A DNA stretch of 64,000 nt from Gaiellasilicea sp963749515 (GTDB taxonomy: Bacteria; Actinomycetota; Thermoleophilia; Gaiellales; Gaiellaceae). The notes beneath the pieces are model-generated. The model ran no database searches. It was not told the DNA's origin and worked only from the letters and a program-made list of their open reading frames with translations. The position numbers were made by a program, and so were the translations under genes. Position 1 is the stretch's first letter, and the number at the start of each line of letters is the position of its first letter. Location of the stretch: NCBI GenBank assembly GCA_963749515.1, contig CAVVMR010000001.1:930001-994000 (forward strand). The letters run 5' to 3'. This document shows, one piece after another, positions 35,557 through 43,436 of this stretch.

Positions 35557-36120
35557 ATGTCGTGGTACGAGTTTCTGCTGTTCGTGCACGTCTCGGCAGC
35601 CGCGGTCTGGCTCGGCGGCGGCTTCATCTTTCAGGCCTATGCGGTAGCGGTCCGGAACGGCGGCGACCCGCGTGAGATGGCGACGTTCGCCGGCCGCGCC
35701 AGCCGGACGGGCGAGAAGGTCTTCGTACCCGCGTCGCTGCTCGTCCTGCTGGCCGGAATCGGCTTGATGATCGAGGGCAGCTGGGAGTGGGGTCAGCTGT
35801 GGGTGATCTTCGCGCTCGTGGTCTTTGCAGGCTCCTTCGTCTCCGGCCTCTTCCACATCGCGCCGCTGGGGAAGAAGATCGAGGCCGTCGGTCCCGAGAC
35901 GCCCGAGGGGCAGAAGCTGGTGCAGGAGATCTTCACGACCCTCCGCGTCGAGCTCGTCTTCCTCTACTCGATCGTCTTCGCGATGACCGTGAAGCCGACG
36001 TTCGACGACGGCTGGACGGTGCTGCTCGCGGCGGCGGTGCTCGTCGGCGCCACGGTGGCGATCGTGCGGCTCTCGAGGTCCTCGGGGGCATCGGCGCCCG
36101 CGGCCGCTCGAGCCGACTAG
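35557..36120 (+). CDS. DUF2269-like integral membrane protein
   Basis: A 187-residue protein with four membrane helices (about 5-25, 57-76, 80-100 and 145-165). An His (FVHVSAAAVWLGGG) in helix 1 and another in 'FHIAPLG' are like heme- or copper-associated four-helix membrane proteins of the DUF2269/CopD-like group. No substrate can be named. It converges with the biotin carboxylase gene with a four-base overlap. Confidence 0.65.
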   Translation: MSWYEFLLFVHVSAAAVWLGGGFIFQAYAVAVRNGGDPREMATFAGRASRTGEKVFVPASLLVLLAGIGLMIEGSWEWGQLWVIFALVVFAGSFVSGLFHIAPLGKKIEAVGPETPEGQKLVQEIFTTLRVELVFLYSIVFAMTVKPTFDDGWTVLLAAAVLVGATVAIVRLSRSSGASAPAAARAD

Positions 36121-37739
36121 TCGGCCTCCAGCTCGACGAGGAGTGCGCCACCGGCGACGCGGTCGCCTTTCTTCACGTGGACCGCCTTGACGGTCGAGTC
36201 GTAGGGGGCAGCGAGCGGCGTCTCCATCTTCATCGCCTCGAGCACGAGTAACGGCCGCCGCGCGCCGACATGGTCGCCCGGTGAGACGTTGACCTGGATC
36301 ACCGTTCCCGGCATCGGCGCCGTGACGCGGCTCTCGCCGCCGCCCGCAACGTGGTCGTGCGCGGCGCTGTCGACGTCGGGCGGCGTTGCAGCGGCCACCT
36401 GCGCGAGGTTGAGCCGCCAACCGCCGCGCCACGCGGCGTCGGGGAGCCGAAGCGGCGGCTCCGAGAGCGGGGGGTGCTCGGTGAGGAAGGCGGTTGTCGC
36501 CTCGCCCGCCTGGAGGACCGGGTGCGCGACGAGCCAGCGGAGGAAGGGAAGGTTCGTCGTGACGCCGCCCACCTCGGTCCCTGCCAGAGCGTCGCCGAGC
36601 CGGGCGAGCGCTTCGCCGCGTGTCGGTCCGTGGGCGATCAGCTTCGCGATCATCGGGTCGTAGCCGATTCCGATCTCGTCTCCCTCGGCGACGCCCGCGT
36701 CGACCCGGATCCCGGACGGCAGCCGCAGCCGTTCGAGCGTCCCCGCCTGCGGCAGGAAGCTGCGCGGATCCTCGGCGTAGAGCCGCACCTCGACCGCGTG
36801 GCCGCCCTGACTTTGTGTTCCTGTAACACTAAGTCGCTCTCCCTCGGCGACCCGGATCTGGTCCCGGATCAGGTCGCGGCCGGTGACGAGCTCCGTCACC
36901 GGATGCTCGACCTGGATGCGGCCGTTCAGCTCCAGGAAGTAGAAGTCGCGCCCCTCGAGCATGAACTCGGCAGTGCCTGCGCTCGCGTAACCGATCCCCT
37001 TCGCGAACGCGATCGCCGCATCGCTCATCGCCGCGCGCAATTCCGCATCGACCGCCGGCGAGGGCGACTCCTCGAGCACCTTCTGGTGCCGGCGCTGCAC
37101 CGAGCAGTCGCGCTCCCCGAGCGCCAGCACAGTCCCGTGGGTGTCGGCGAGGAGCTGGATCTCGACGTGCCGTGGACGCTCGACGTAGCGCTCGCAGAAG
37201 ACCGTTCCGTCTCCGAAGGCCGCCTCCGCCTCGCGCGCGGCAGCTTCGAGCGCTTCCTCGAGCTCGGCCGGGTCTCGTACGACGCGCATCCCGCGGCCGC
37301 CGCCTCCGGCCGCCGCCTTGACGAGGAGCGGGAAGCCGATCTCCGCCGGCTCACCCGTGGGGACGACAGGGACTCCCGACTCCAGCGCAATCCGCTTCGC
37401 GGCGAGCTTGTCCCCACCCTGGCGAAGCGCCTCGGCGGGCGGGCCGACCCAGGTCAGCTCCGTCGCGTCCACCGCGGCGGCGAAGTCTGCGTTCTCGGCG
37501 AGGAAGCCGTAGCCGGGATGGATCGCGTCGGCGCCGGCCTCGGTCGCAGCGCGGATGTGCTCTTCGGCGGCGAGGTAGCTCTCGATCTCGACCGTCTCGT
37601 CTGCAGAGCGCGCATGGAGCGACCCGGTGTCGTCCGGGGCGGCGACCGCGACGGTGGCGATGCCGAGCTCGCGGCAGGTGCGGAAGATGCGCACGGCGAT
37701 CTCGCCGCGGTTTGCCACCAAGAGCTTCCGGACCGTCAT
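36117..37739 (-). CDS. Biotin carboxylase/biotin carrier fusion (acyl-CoA carboxylase alpha)
   Basis: A 540-residue alpha subunit. Residues 1 to about 445 are the biotin carboxylase with an ATP-grasp fold ('GGGGRGMRVV', 'ERDCSVQRRHQKVLEE'); a short linker leads to the biotinyl domain with K504 in EAMKMET. It lacks the long BT domain found in 650-700-residue methylcrotonyl- and propionyl-CoA carboxylases, so the oligomer may differ. The CT partner may be the beta subunit at 56815-58371. A palindromic repeat (36811-36833) lies inside the coding sequence and encodes the loop LSVTGTQS before the conserved GHAVEVRLYAEDP, with no change in usual length. Confidence 0.93.
   Translation of the reverse strand: MTVRKLLVANRGEIAVRIFRTCRELGIATVAVAAPDDTGSLHARSADETVEIESYLAAEEHIRAATEAGADAIHPGYGFLAENADFAAAVDATELTWVGPPAEALRQGGDKLAAKRIALESGVPVVPTGEPAEIGFPLLVKAAAGGGGRGMRVVRDPAELEEALEAAAREAEAAFGDGTVFCERYVERPRHVEIQLLADTHGTVLALGERDCSVQRRHQKVLEESPSPAVDAELRAAMSDAAIAFAKGIGYASAGTAEFMLEGRDFYFLELNGRIQVEHPVTELVTGRDLIRDQIRVAEGERLSVTGTQSQGGHAVEVRLYAEDPRSFLPQAGTLERLRLPSGIRVDAGVAEGDEIGIGYDPMIAKLIAHGPTRGEALARLGDALAGTEVGGVTTNLPFLRWLVAHPVLQAGEATTAFLTEHPPLSEPPLRLPDAAWRGGWRLNLAQVAAATPPDVDSAAHDHVAGGGESRVTAPMPGTVIQVNVSPGDHVGARRPLLVLEAMKMETPLAAPYDSTVKAVHVKKGDRVAGGALLVELEAD
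36811..36833 (-). repeat. Palindromic repeat copy 3, inside a coding sequence
   Basis: CTTTGTGTTCCTGTAACACTAAG matches the consensus of copies 1 and 2 with one extra base in each arm and small changes. The arms pair with one mismatch. It encodes a surface loop of the biotin carboxylase, in the same reading frame as in the HTH-like gene at 26.1 kb. Confidence 0.6.
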
Positions 37740-37764
37740 CGTTGCGGATCGTATGTCGCCGCGA

Positions 37765-37770
37765 TACCCT
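37765..37770 (+). promoter_or_regulatory. -10 box of a probable leaderless promoter
   Basis: TACCCT lies seven bases before the TTG at 37778. Spacing matches the other leaderless candidates and helps decide that TTG as the start. Confidence 0.45.
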
Positions 37771-37777
37771 GCCCCGC

Positions 37778-39094
37778 TTGCGGCGGTTGCTTCTCGCGTT
37801 CGGGGTCGTTCTGCTTCTCTGCCTGCCCGCTCAGGCGGGCGCCGGCACGCTCTTCATGATCGACGGCCGCGGTTGGGGCCACGGGGTCGGAATGAGCCAG
37901 TACGGCGCGCGGGGCTACGCAGAGGCCGGCTGGGGCTACGAGAGGATCCTGAAGCACTTCTACGTCGGCACCGAGCTGAAGACCGTCCCGGCCCGGCCGG
38001 TGCGCGTGCTGCTCGCCGAGGACCTTCCGGAGGCCCAGATCACCTCGACGAAGCCGTTCAGGGTCGTGGACGCCCGTGGCAAGGTCCGCAGGCTCAAGCC
38101 GGGCACGCAGAACCTCGTCGCCGCGAAGCTGCAGAGCCTGCGGCTGCCTCTGCGCTACATGCCCGGCGCCGCGCCGCTGCAGCTCGACGGGAGCGCCTAC
38201 CGCGGCTCGCTGCTCGTCCACCGGCAGGCCGGCAAGCTGACGATCGTCAACCGGCTGCCGCTCGACCGCTACCTTCGCGGCGTCGTCCCGTGGGAGATGC
38301 CGGACGACTGGCATGGCGAGGCGCTCCGGGCGCAGGCCGTCGTCGCGCGCTCGTACGCCCTTGCGACCCTGAAGCCGGGGACATTGTTCGATCTCTATGC
38401 CGACACGCGGAGCCAGGTCTACGGTGGCATCCGGGCCGAGGCGGCATCGACGAACCGCGCGATCGGCTCGACCGCCGGCCACGTCGTCTACTGGAACGGC
38501 CGCGTCGCCACGACCTTCTACCACTCGACCTCGGGCGGGAGGACCCTTGCGAACGAGGAGGCCTGGCCGGGGGCGACGCCGGTGCCGTATCTCGTTTCCG
38601 TCCCCGATCCCTACGACCACCTCTCGACGCTCCACCGCTGGGGGCCGCTGCGGTGGACGCCGGCTCATGTGGGGCGGAAGCTCGGCGTCGGTGTCGTGCG
38701 CGACCTCGTCGTCACCCGCGGAGGGTCGGGGCGCGCAGCCGAGGTGACGATCAAGGGGGCCGGCGGCACGCGGACGATGCTCGCGGCGGAGGTCCGCCGC
38801 GCGCTCAACCTGCGCTCGACGTGGTTCGCGGTTCGGGTGCTGAACCTCGAGCAGCCGCGCGGACGCGCCCTCGCCGTTGCGGGCCGGCCCGTCGTTCTCA
38901 AGGGCTTCGTGCGCGGGCTCGGCAAGGTGCGGCTCGAGCAGCAGGTGAACGGCGGCACCTGGACGACCGTCCGGCGTGTGCGCGTGCGGCCGGATGGGCG
39001 CTACACGGTCAAGGTGGCCCCGAAGCGGGCCACGAGCTACCGCCTCGCGACGCCGCTCGGCGCCGGCGCGGCAGTCACCGTCAGCGCTCGCTGA
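37778..39094 (+). CDS. SpoIID/LytB-domain secreted protein
   Basis: A 438-residue protein with a signal peptide directly after the TTG (RRLLLAFGVVLLLCLPAQA). The SpoIID domain is clear: 'GRGWGHGVGMSQYGARG' (about 31-47), 'RYLRGVVPWEMPDDW' and 'AQAVVARSYAL'. In SpoIID these regions bind and cleave peptidoglycan glycan strands; here no sporulation genes are nearby, so a general wall-processing role fits better. The last 90 residues form a beta-rich domain. The start is set by the signal peptide and the upstream -10 box; earlier frame sequence overlaps the divergent carboxylase gene. Confidence 0.85.
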   Translation: MRRLLLAFGVVLLLCLPAQAGAGTLFMIDGRGWGHGVGMSQYGARGYAEAGWGYERILKHFYVGTELKTVPARPVRVLLAEDLPEAQITSTKPFRVVDARGKVRRLKPGTQNLVAAKLQSLRLPLRYMPGAAPLQLDGSAYRGSLLVHRQAGKLTIVNRLPLDRYLRGVVPWEMPDDWHGEALRAQAVVARSYALATLKPGTLFDLYADTRSQVYGGIRAEAASTNRAIGSTAGHVVYWNGRVATTFYHSTSGGRTLANEEAWPGATPVPYLVSVPDPYDHLSTLHRWGPLRWTPAHVGRKLGVGVVRDLVVTRGGSGRAAEVTIKGAGGTRTMLAAEVRRALNLRSTWFAVRVLNLEQPRGRALAVAGRPVVLKGFVRGLGKVRLEQQVNGGTWTTVRRVRVRPDGRYTVKVAPKRATSYRLATPLGAGAAVTVSAR

Positions 39095-39101
39095 CGGAGC
39101 C

Positions 39102-39144
39102 CTTACATGGACTTACACGCTCTTCACGCCCTTCCGGCTACCGT
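39102..39144 (+). promoter_or_regulatory. Tandem CTTACA direct repeats and -10 box before the glycosidase-like gene
   Basis: CTTACA at 39102 and 39112, CTTCAC at 39122 and CTTCCG at 39131 are direct repeats spaced 10, 10 and 9 bases, about one helical turn. TACCGT (39139-39144) follows, seven bases before the ATG at 39152. Phased direct repeats at -35 are the usual site of OmpR/PhoP-family activators. A related array precedes the gene at 41245. Confidence 0.5.
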
Positions 39145-39151
39145 CGTCTCC

Positions 39152-40402
39152 ATGCGACGGCTGCTTCTTCTCGCACTGACGGTTGCGGCGTTCCTCGCGT
39201 CCTCTGCGCCCGCAGAGGCGTCGCGGTACGTCCGCTACGGGCTTCAGGACGACGCGTGGCTCGTCTACGGGCCGGGGAAGCTCGACGAGCGGATCGCAGA
39301 GCTCGACCGGATCGGCGTCGACCTCGTGCGCTTCACGATCAACTGGCACGAGGTCGAGAAGGTGCGCGGCAAGAGGACGTGGGGGAGCGCGGACGCGGTG
39401 CTCGAAGGCTTGCGCGACCAGGGGATCGCACCCGTCGTGACGCTCTACGGCAGTCCACGCTGGGCGAACGGTGGCCGTTCCCCGAACTGGGCGCCGACCT
39501 CGGGCTCGACCTTCGCGGCCTTCGCCTCCGCGGCCGCCAAGCGGTATCCCTGGGTGAAGCTGTGGCTCGTCTGGAACGAGCCGAACCAGCGTCGCTGGCT
39601 ACGCCCGACCACGCCACAGGCCTATGTGGCCCGGCTGCTCAATCCCGCCTACGTCGCGATCCACAGGGCGACCCGCGGCGCGAAGGTCGGCGGCGGAGTC
39701 ACCGCTCCACGTGGCTCGACCGCGGGCGTTTCCCCGGTCGCATGGATCCGCGGCATGGGCGCCGCGAAGGCTCGTCTCGACGCGTACGCGCACAACCCGT
39801 ATCCGCTCAAGCGCTTCGAGACGCCCTGGATCGGCGGCTGCGGGCACTGTGAGACGATCACGATGGCCACGCTCGAGCGTCTGCAGCGCGAGGTGTGGCG
39901 CGCCTTCGGCTCGCTCACGCGGATCTGGCTGACGGAGTACGGCTACCAGACGAGCCCGCCGGATCGCGCTCTCGGCGTCTCCAGGACGCTGCAGGCGCGC
40001 TACGTCGGCGAAGGGGCGTATCGCGCGTTCGTGGCGAGGAACGTCGACATGCTGATCCAGTACCTCTACCAGGACGAGCCCGACATCGGGCGCTGGCAGA
40101 GCGGCTACGTCGGCGTCGGCGGGGGCGTCAAGCTCTCGTACCGTGCTGCGCAGCTGCCGCTCGCGCAGGTTTCCCGCACCGGCGTCCGCACCGTGCTGTG
40201 GGGGCAGGTGCGGTCCGGCAAGGGGCCGCAGCGGTACGTCCTCCAGCAGTTCCGGGACGGCGGCTGGCGTGCGGTCGGCGGCGTCGCCAAGACGAACGCC
40301 AACGGATTCCTGAGCCGATCGGTTCGAGCCGGTAAGGGCGCGACGTTCAGGCTCTGGGATCCTGCGGCCGCGGTCGTCAGCCCGTTGATCCGCGTCAGCT
40401 AG
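39152..40402 (+). CDS. Secreted glycoside hydrolase-like protein (clan A fold)
   Basis: A 416-residue protein with a signal peptide (1 to about 23, ending AEA-S). The body is a TIM-barrel of the GH-A type: acid/base E143 in WNEPN and probable nucleophile E262 in TEYGYQ, about 120 residues apart as expected. The last 90 residues are a beta domain similar in feel to the end of the SpoIID protein upstream. A polysaccharide substrate is likely but cannot be named. I preferred the second ATG (39152) because the signal peptide begins there and the promoter fits. Confidence 0.82.
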   Translation: MRRLLLLALTVAAFLASSAPAEASRYVRYGLQDDAWLVYGPGKLDERIAELDRIGVDLVRFTINWHEVEKVRGKRTWGSADAVLEGLRDQGIAPVVTLYGSPRWANGGRSPNWAPTSGSTFAAFASAAAKRYPWVKLWLVWNEPNQRRWLRPTTPQAYVARLLNPAYVAIHRATRGAKVGGGVTAPRGSTAGVSPVAWIRGMGAAKARLDAYAHNPYPLKRFETPWIGGCGHCETITMATLERLQREVWRAFGSLTRIWLTEYGYQTSPPDRALGVSRTLQARYVGEGAYRAFVARNVDMLIQYLYQDEPDIGRWQSGYVGVGGGVKLSYRAAQLPLAQVSRTGVRTVLWGQVRSGKGPQRYVLQQFRDGGWRAVGGVAKTNANGFLSRSVRAGKGATFRLWDPAAAVVSPLIRVS

Positions 40403-41138
40403 CCCAGTCCGGGCTGCGGCGCTCGAGGAACGCCCGCAGGCCCTCCTGGCCCTCGTCGCTCGCACGTCGCTCCGCGATCCGGCGCGCGGTCTCCGGCCCG
40501 TCGGGACGGTCGAGAACGAGCTTCTTGGCGTGTCGCGCCGCTCTGGGGCCGGCGCTCTCGAGCTCTGCGAGGACGCTGTCGACGGCCCGGTCGAGATCGG
40601 CCGCGACCTCGTGCACGAGCCCGATTCGGAGCGCGGTCGCCGCGTCGAAGCGCTCACCGGTGACGAAGTAGCGACGCGCCCAGCTCGGTCCGATCTTCGC
40701 GAGAGCGAAGGGCGAGATCACGGCCGGGATGATGCCGAGCTTCACCTCGGAGAACGCGAACGCCGTTCGCTCGTCCGCGATCGCGATGTCGGCGCAGGCG
40801 ACAAGGCCCGCTCCGCCGCCCAGGGCATGGCCGTGAACGCGCGCGACGACCGGGGCGGGGCAGCGGTCGATTGCCTCCAGCATCCCGCGCAGAGCATTCG
40901 CGTCGGCCACGTTGGCGTCGAAGTCGAGGTCGACCGAGGCGCGCATCCACTCGACGTCCGCGCCGGCGCAGAAGCTCGGCCCGTCGCCGGCGAGCAGTAC
41001 GACTCGTGCCTTGCCGACGTCGACGAACGCCTCGGCGAGCTCGGCGATCAGAGCGGCATCGAAGGCGTTCCGCGTTTCCGGTCGCGCCAGCGTGATTCGC
41101 AGGACATCGTCGTCGCGTTCGATCCGGAGGGCCCCCAT
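40395..41138 (-). CDS. Enoyl-CoA hydratase family, LiuC-like (methylglutaconyl-CoA hydratase)
   Basis: A 247-residue crotonase. The oxyanion-hole motifs are 'FCAGADVEWM' and 'HGHALGGGAGLVACAD'. Only one of the two catalytic Glu residues of classical hydratases is present: the first position is Gly (GGGAGL), the second is Glu in 'SEVKLGIIPAVISPF'. That pattern, including PAVISPF, is common in LiuC/AtuE-like proteins of leucine and isoprenoid breakdown. The beta carboxylase subunit at 56.8 kb would supply its substrate. Assignment within the family is an inference. Confidence 0.82.
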   Translation of the reverse strand: MGALRIERDDDVLRITLARPETRNAFDAALIAELAEAFVDVGKARVVLLAGDGPSFCAGADVEWMRASVDLDFDANVADANALRGMLEAIDRCPAPVVARVHGHALGGGAGLVACADIAIADERTAFAFSEVKLGIIPAVISPFALAKIGPSWARRYFVTGERFDAATALRIGLVHEVAADLDRAVDSVLAELESAGPRAARHAKKLVLDRPDGPETARRIAERRASDEGQEGLRAFLERRSPDWAS

Positions 41139-41149
41139 CGCGCAGAGAT

Positions 41150-41214
41150 CCTTACAGAACCTCCGGATTCCCTTACGGCTTTCGGCGGGGCGCCTTACAT
41201 CGCCGACCTACCGT
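41150..41214 (+). promoter_or_regulatory. CCTTAC direct repeats and -10 box before the TolB/RTX gene
   Basis: CCTTAC occurs at 41150, 41171 and 41193, spaced 21 and 22 bases (two helical turns), with weaker CCTCCGG and CTTTCGG half-way between. TACCGT at 41209-41214 is a possible -10, about 30 bases before the ATG. It resembles the array at 39102-39144. Confidence 0.45.
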
Positions 41215-41244
41215 CCGCTGGTCACTTCCACTCGGGGGTTCAGG

Positions 41245-42534
41245 ATGATCGGCAGAGCAGCAGCAGTGGCGATGGCCGTGCTGGCGACCGCAGCGGCGGG
41301 CGGAACGGCACCGGCCGAGAGCGCCTTCCCCGGAGCCAACGGCCGCATCGTCTTTCAGCAGGCCCACATCAACGACGTCGGCCCGTCGAGCCTCTACCTC
41401 GTCAACCCGGATGGAACGGGATTCGTCCGCTTGACGAGGGGATACTTTCACGACGCCCAGCCCGCATGGTCTCCGGACGGCTCGCGGATCGCCTTCGAGT
41501 CGAGGCGTGGCGGCGACTCCGACGTCTACACGATTCGGCCGGACGGAAGCTCGCTCCACGAGCTGACCTTCTCCCGCGGCTTCGACGGTGACCCGGCGTG
41601 GAGCAACGACGGCCGGCGGATAGCGTTCGAGACGAGTCGCAACGGCAAGCTCGACATCTACTCGATCAAGGCGGACGGCACGGGCGAGACGCGGTTGACC
41701 ACCACCGCCGCCGACGACGCGGATCCGGCGTGGTCTCCCGACGGTGCTCGCATCGCATTCATGAGCGACCGCAGCGGCAGCCGGCAGGTGTGGACGATGA
41801 ACCCCGACGGGACCGGACAGACGCAGCTCACGAACGCCGCGAACATCGGCGGCGAGAACCCGAGCTGGTCGCCCAACAGCCGCACGATCGTCTTCGACTC
41901 CGACCGGGACGCCGCCGGCAACCTCGACATCTGGGCGATGAACGCGGACGGCAGCGGCCAGCGCCGCCTGACGAATAGCCCCGCGCTCGACGCGCTCCCG
42001 TCCTTCTCGCCCGACGGCCGCGCGATCCTCTTCGTCAGCGATCGGCTGGCCAAGGACAGCCGCGAACTGTTCCGAATGACTGCGTCCGGCGCCGCGCAAC
42101 GGCGCCTGATCTCCCGTGCGGGTGACTGGAACATGTCCCCTGACTGGGGGCCGAGCCTCGGCCGCGCCGGCTGCACGATCACCGGCACGGTCAACGCCGA
42201 CAATCTCCTCGGGACAGCCGGCCGTGACGTCATCTGCGGGCTGGGCGGGAACGACACGATCTCGGGGCGACCCGGCAACGACCGGCTGCTCGGCGAGGCG
42301 GGCAACGACATCGTCGACGGTGGTGCGGGAGCGGACTCGATCGACGGCGGCGCCGGCAACGACACACTCCTGGGGCGAGCCGGGCGCGACACGATCCGCG
42401 GCGGCCCGGGCGCCGACAATGTCCAGGGGGGCGACGGGCTGCGGGACAACCTCGACGGTGGTCCCGGTTTCGACCGCGGCTCGGTCGATCGCAAGCTCGA
42501 CAGAGTCGTAAGCATCGAGAAGCTCGAGGGGTAA
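41245..42534 (+). CDS. Secreted TolB-type beta-propeller with C-terminal RTX calcium repeats
   Basis: A 429-residue protein with signal peptide (1 to about 25). Residues 30-300 hold six PD40-like blades with the recurring 'PAWSPDGSRIAF' and 'MNPDGTGQTQLT' pattern. Residues from about 310 form an RTX region: 'GLGGNDTISGRPGNDRLLG' and following nonapeptides (GGxGxDxL type) that bind calcium. No type I exporter is nearby and a Sec signal is present, so the RTX part probably stabilises a surface or secreted protein. A GGGGTT site precedes the ATG. Confidence 0.85.
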   Translation: MIGRAAAVAMAVLATAAAGGTAPAESAFPGANGRIVFQQAHINDVGPSSLYLVNPDGTGFVRLTRGYFHDAQPAWSPDGSRIAFESRRGGDSDVYTIRPDGSSLHELTFSRGFDGDPAWSNDGRRIAFETSRNGKLDIYSIKADGTGETRLTTTAADDADPAWSPDGARIAFMSDRSGSRQVWTMNPDGTGQTQLTNAANIGGENPSWSPNSRTIVFDSDRDAAGNLDIWAMNADGSGQRRLTNSPALDALPSFSPDGRAILFVSDRLAKDSRELFRMTASGAAQRRLISRAGDWNMSPDWGPSLGRAGCTITGTVNADNLLGTAGRDVICGLGGNDTISGRPGNDRLLGEAGNDIVDGGAGADSIDGGAGNDTLLGRAGRDTIRGGPGADNVQGGDGLRDNLDGGPGFDRGSVDRKLDRVVSIEKLEG

Positions 42535-42543
42535 CGCCGACAG

Positions 42544-42571
42544 GGCAGGGCTTCCCCCGCTGAGCCCTGCC
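42544..42571 (+). terminator. Hairpin terminator after the TolB/RTX gene
   Basis: GGCAGGGCT (42544-42552) pairs exactly with 42563-42571 around a ten-base loop. It lies just past the stop codon and before the -10 box of the next gene; there is no U-tract. Confidence 0.55.
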
Positions 42572-42581
42572 TCACCCGCAG

Positions 42582-42587
42582 TAGAGT
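42582..42587 (+). promoter_or_regulatory. -10 box of a probable leaderless promoter
   Basis: TAGAGT lies six bases before the ATG at 42594, and no SD sequence is visible between them. Confidence 0.5.
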
Positions 42588-42593
42588 CGGCGC

Positions 42594-43436
42594 ATGCTCC
42601 GTGGTGCTCTCGCCGCCGCCGTCACGCCGCAGGCGGACAACCGTCTCGACGAGGAGGCGTTTGGCCCCTACGTCGACTTCCTCGCGGACGCCGGCCTGGA
42701 CGGGCTCCTGGCCCTCGGGACGACCGGAGAAGGGCTCCTCTTCGGCCCGGCCGAGCGGCAGCGCGCGGTCGAGCTCTTCGTCGAGGCGTCGGCGGGCCGG
42801 CTCCAGGTCGCGGTCCACTGCGGCGCGCAGACCACCGCCGAGACGCTCACCCTCGCCGAGCACGCCGCAGCCGCAGGCGCCGATGCGATTGCGGTGATCG
42901 GCCCGCCGTACTTCCAGCTCGACGGGCGGGCGTTGCTCGACCACTTCGCGGCCGCCGCGGCCGCCTGCGCGCCGACGCCGTTCTACGTCTACGAGTTCGA
43001 GCGTGCGAGCGGTTACGCCGTCCCGATCGAGGTGCTGCTCGAGTTGCGCGAGCGCGTGTCGAACCTCGTCGGCCTCAAGGTCTCCGACGCCCCGTTCGAC
43101 CGCTTCGCTCCGTATCTGATCGAAGGGCTGGACGTCTTCGTCGGGCCCGAGTCGCTGATCTTCGACGGGATCTCCGGCGGCGCGGTCGGCGCGGTCTCCG
43201 GTCTCGCGGCCGCGTTCCCGGACCGGGTCGCTGCGGTCGTGCGGGAGCCGACGGAGGCTGGGGCGATCGAGCTCGGCGAGCTGCGTGCGGTCGTCGAGCG
43301 GTTCCCACGCCATGCGGCGCTGAAGTTCATTCTCGCGCTGCGCGGCGTCCCGATGCGTGAGGACGTCCGGCGGCCGCTGAGGCAGTTGAGCGACGGCGAG
43401 CGGCACGAGCTGCGCGGATGGCTCGCGTCGTCGTAG
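42594..43436 (+). CDS. DapA-family aldolase/dehydratase
   Basis: A 280-residue TIM-barrel enzyme of the dihydrodipicolinate synthase/N-acetylneuraminate lyase family. The Schiff-base lysine is K162 in GLKVSD; Y133 is the likely catalytic tyrosine; 'GTTGEG' (42-47) binds the pyruvyl carboxylate. The family includes synthases, lyases and deaminases. The following gene, overlapping by 19 bases, is an FAD amine oxidase, so a role in amino-acid breakdown (for example the deaminase step of hydroxyproline degradation) is more likely than lysine synthesis. That is inference from context. Confidence 0.85.
   Translation: MLRGALAAAVTPQADNRLDEEAFGPYVDFLADAGLDGLLALGTTGEGLLFGPAERQRAVELFVEASAGRLQVAVHCGAQTTAETLTLAEHAAAAGADAIAVIGPPYFQLDGRALLDHFAAAAAACAPTPFYVYEFERASGYAVPIEVLLELRERVSNLVGLKVSDAPFDRFAPYLIEGLDVFVGPESLIFDGISGGAVGAVSGLAAAFPDRVAAVVREPTEAGAIELGELRAVVERFPRHAALKFILALRGVPMREDVRRPLRQLSDGERHELRGWLASS

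Noticed and set aside
41245..42534. Secreted RTX toxin with type I secretion
   Set aside because: A Sec signal peptide is present, no exporter genes are adjacent, and the main part is a beta-propeller.
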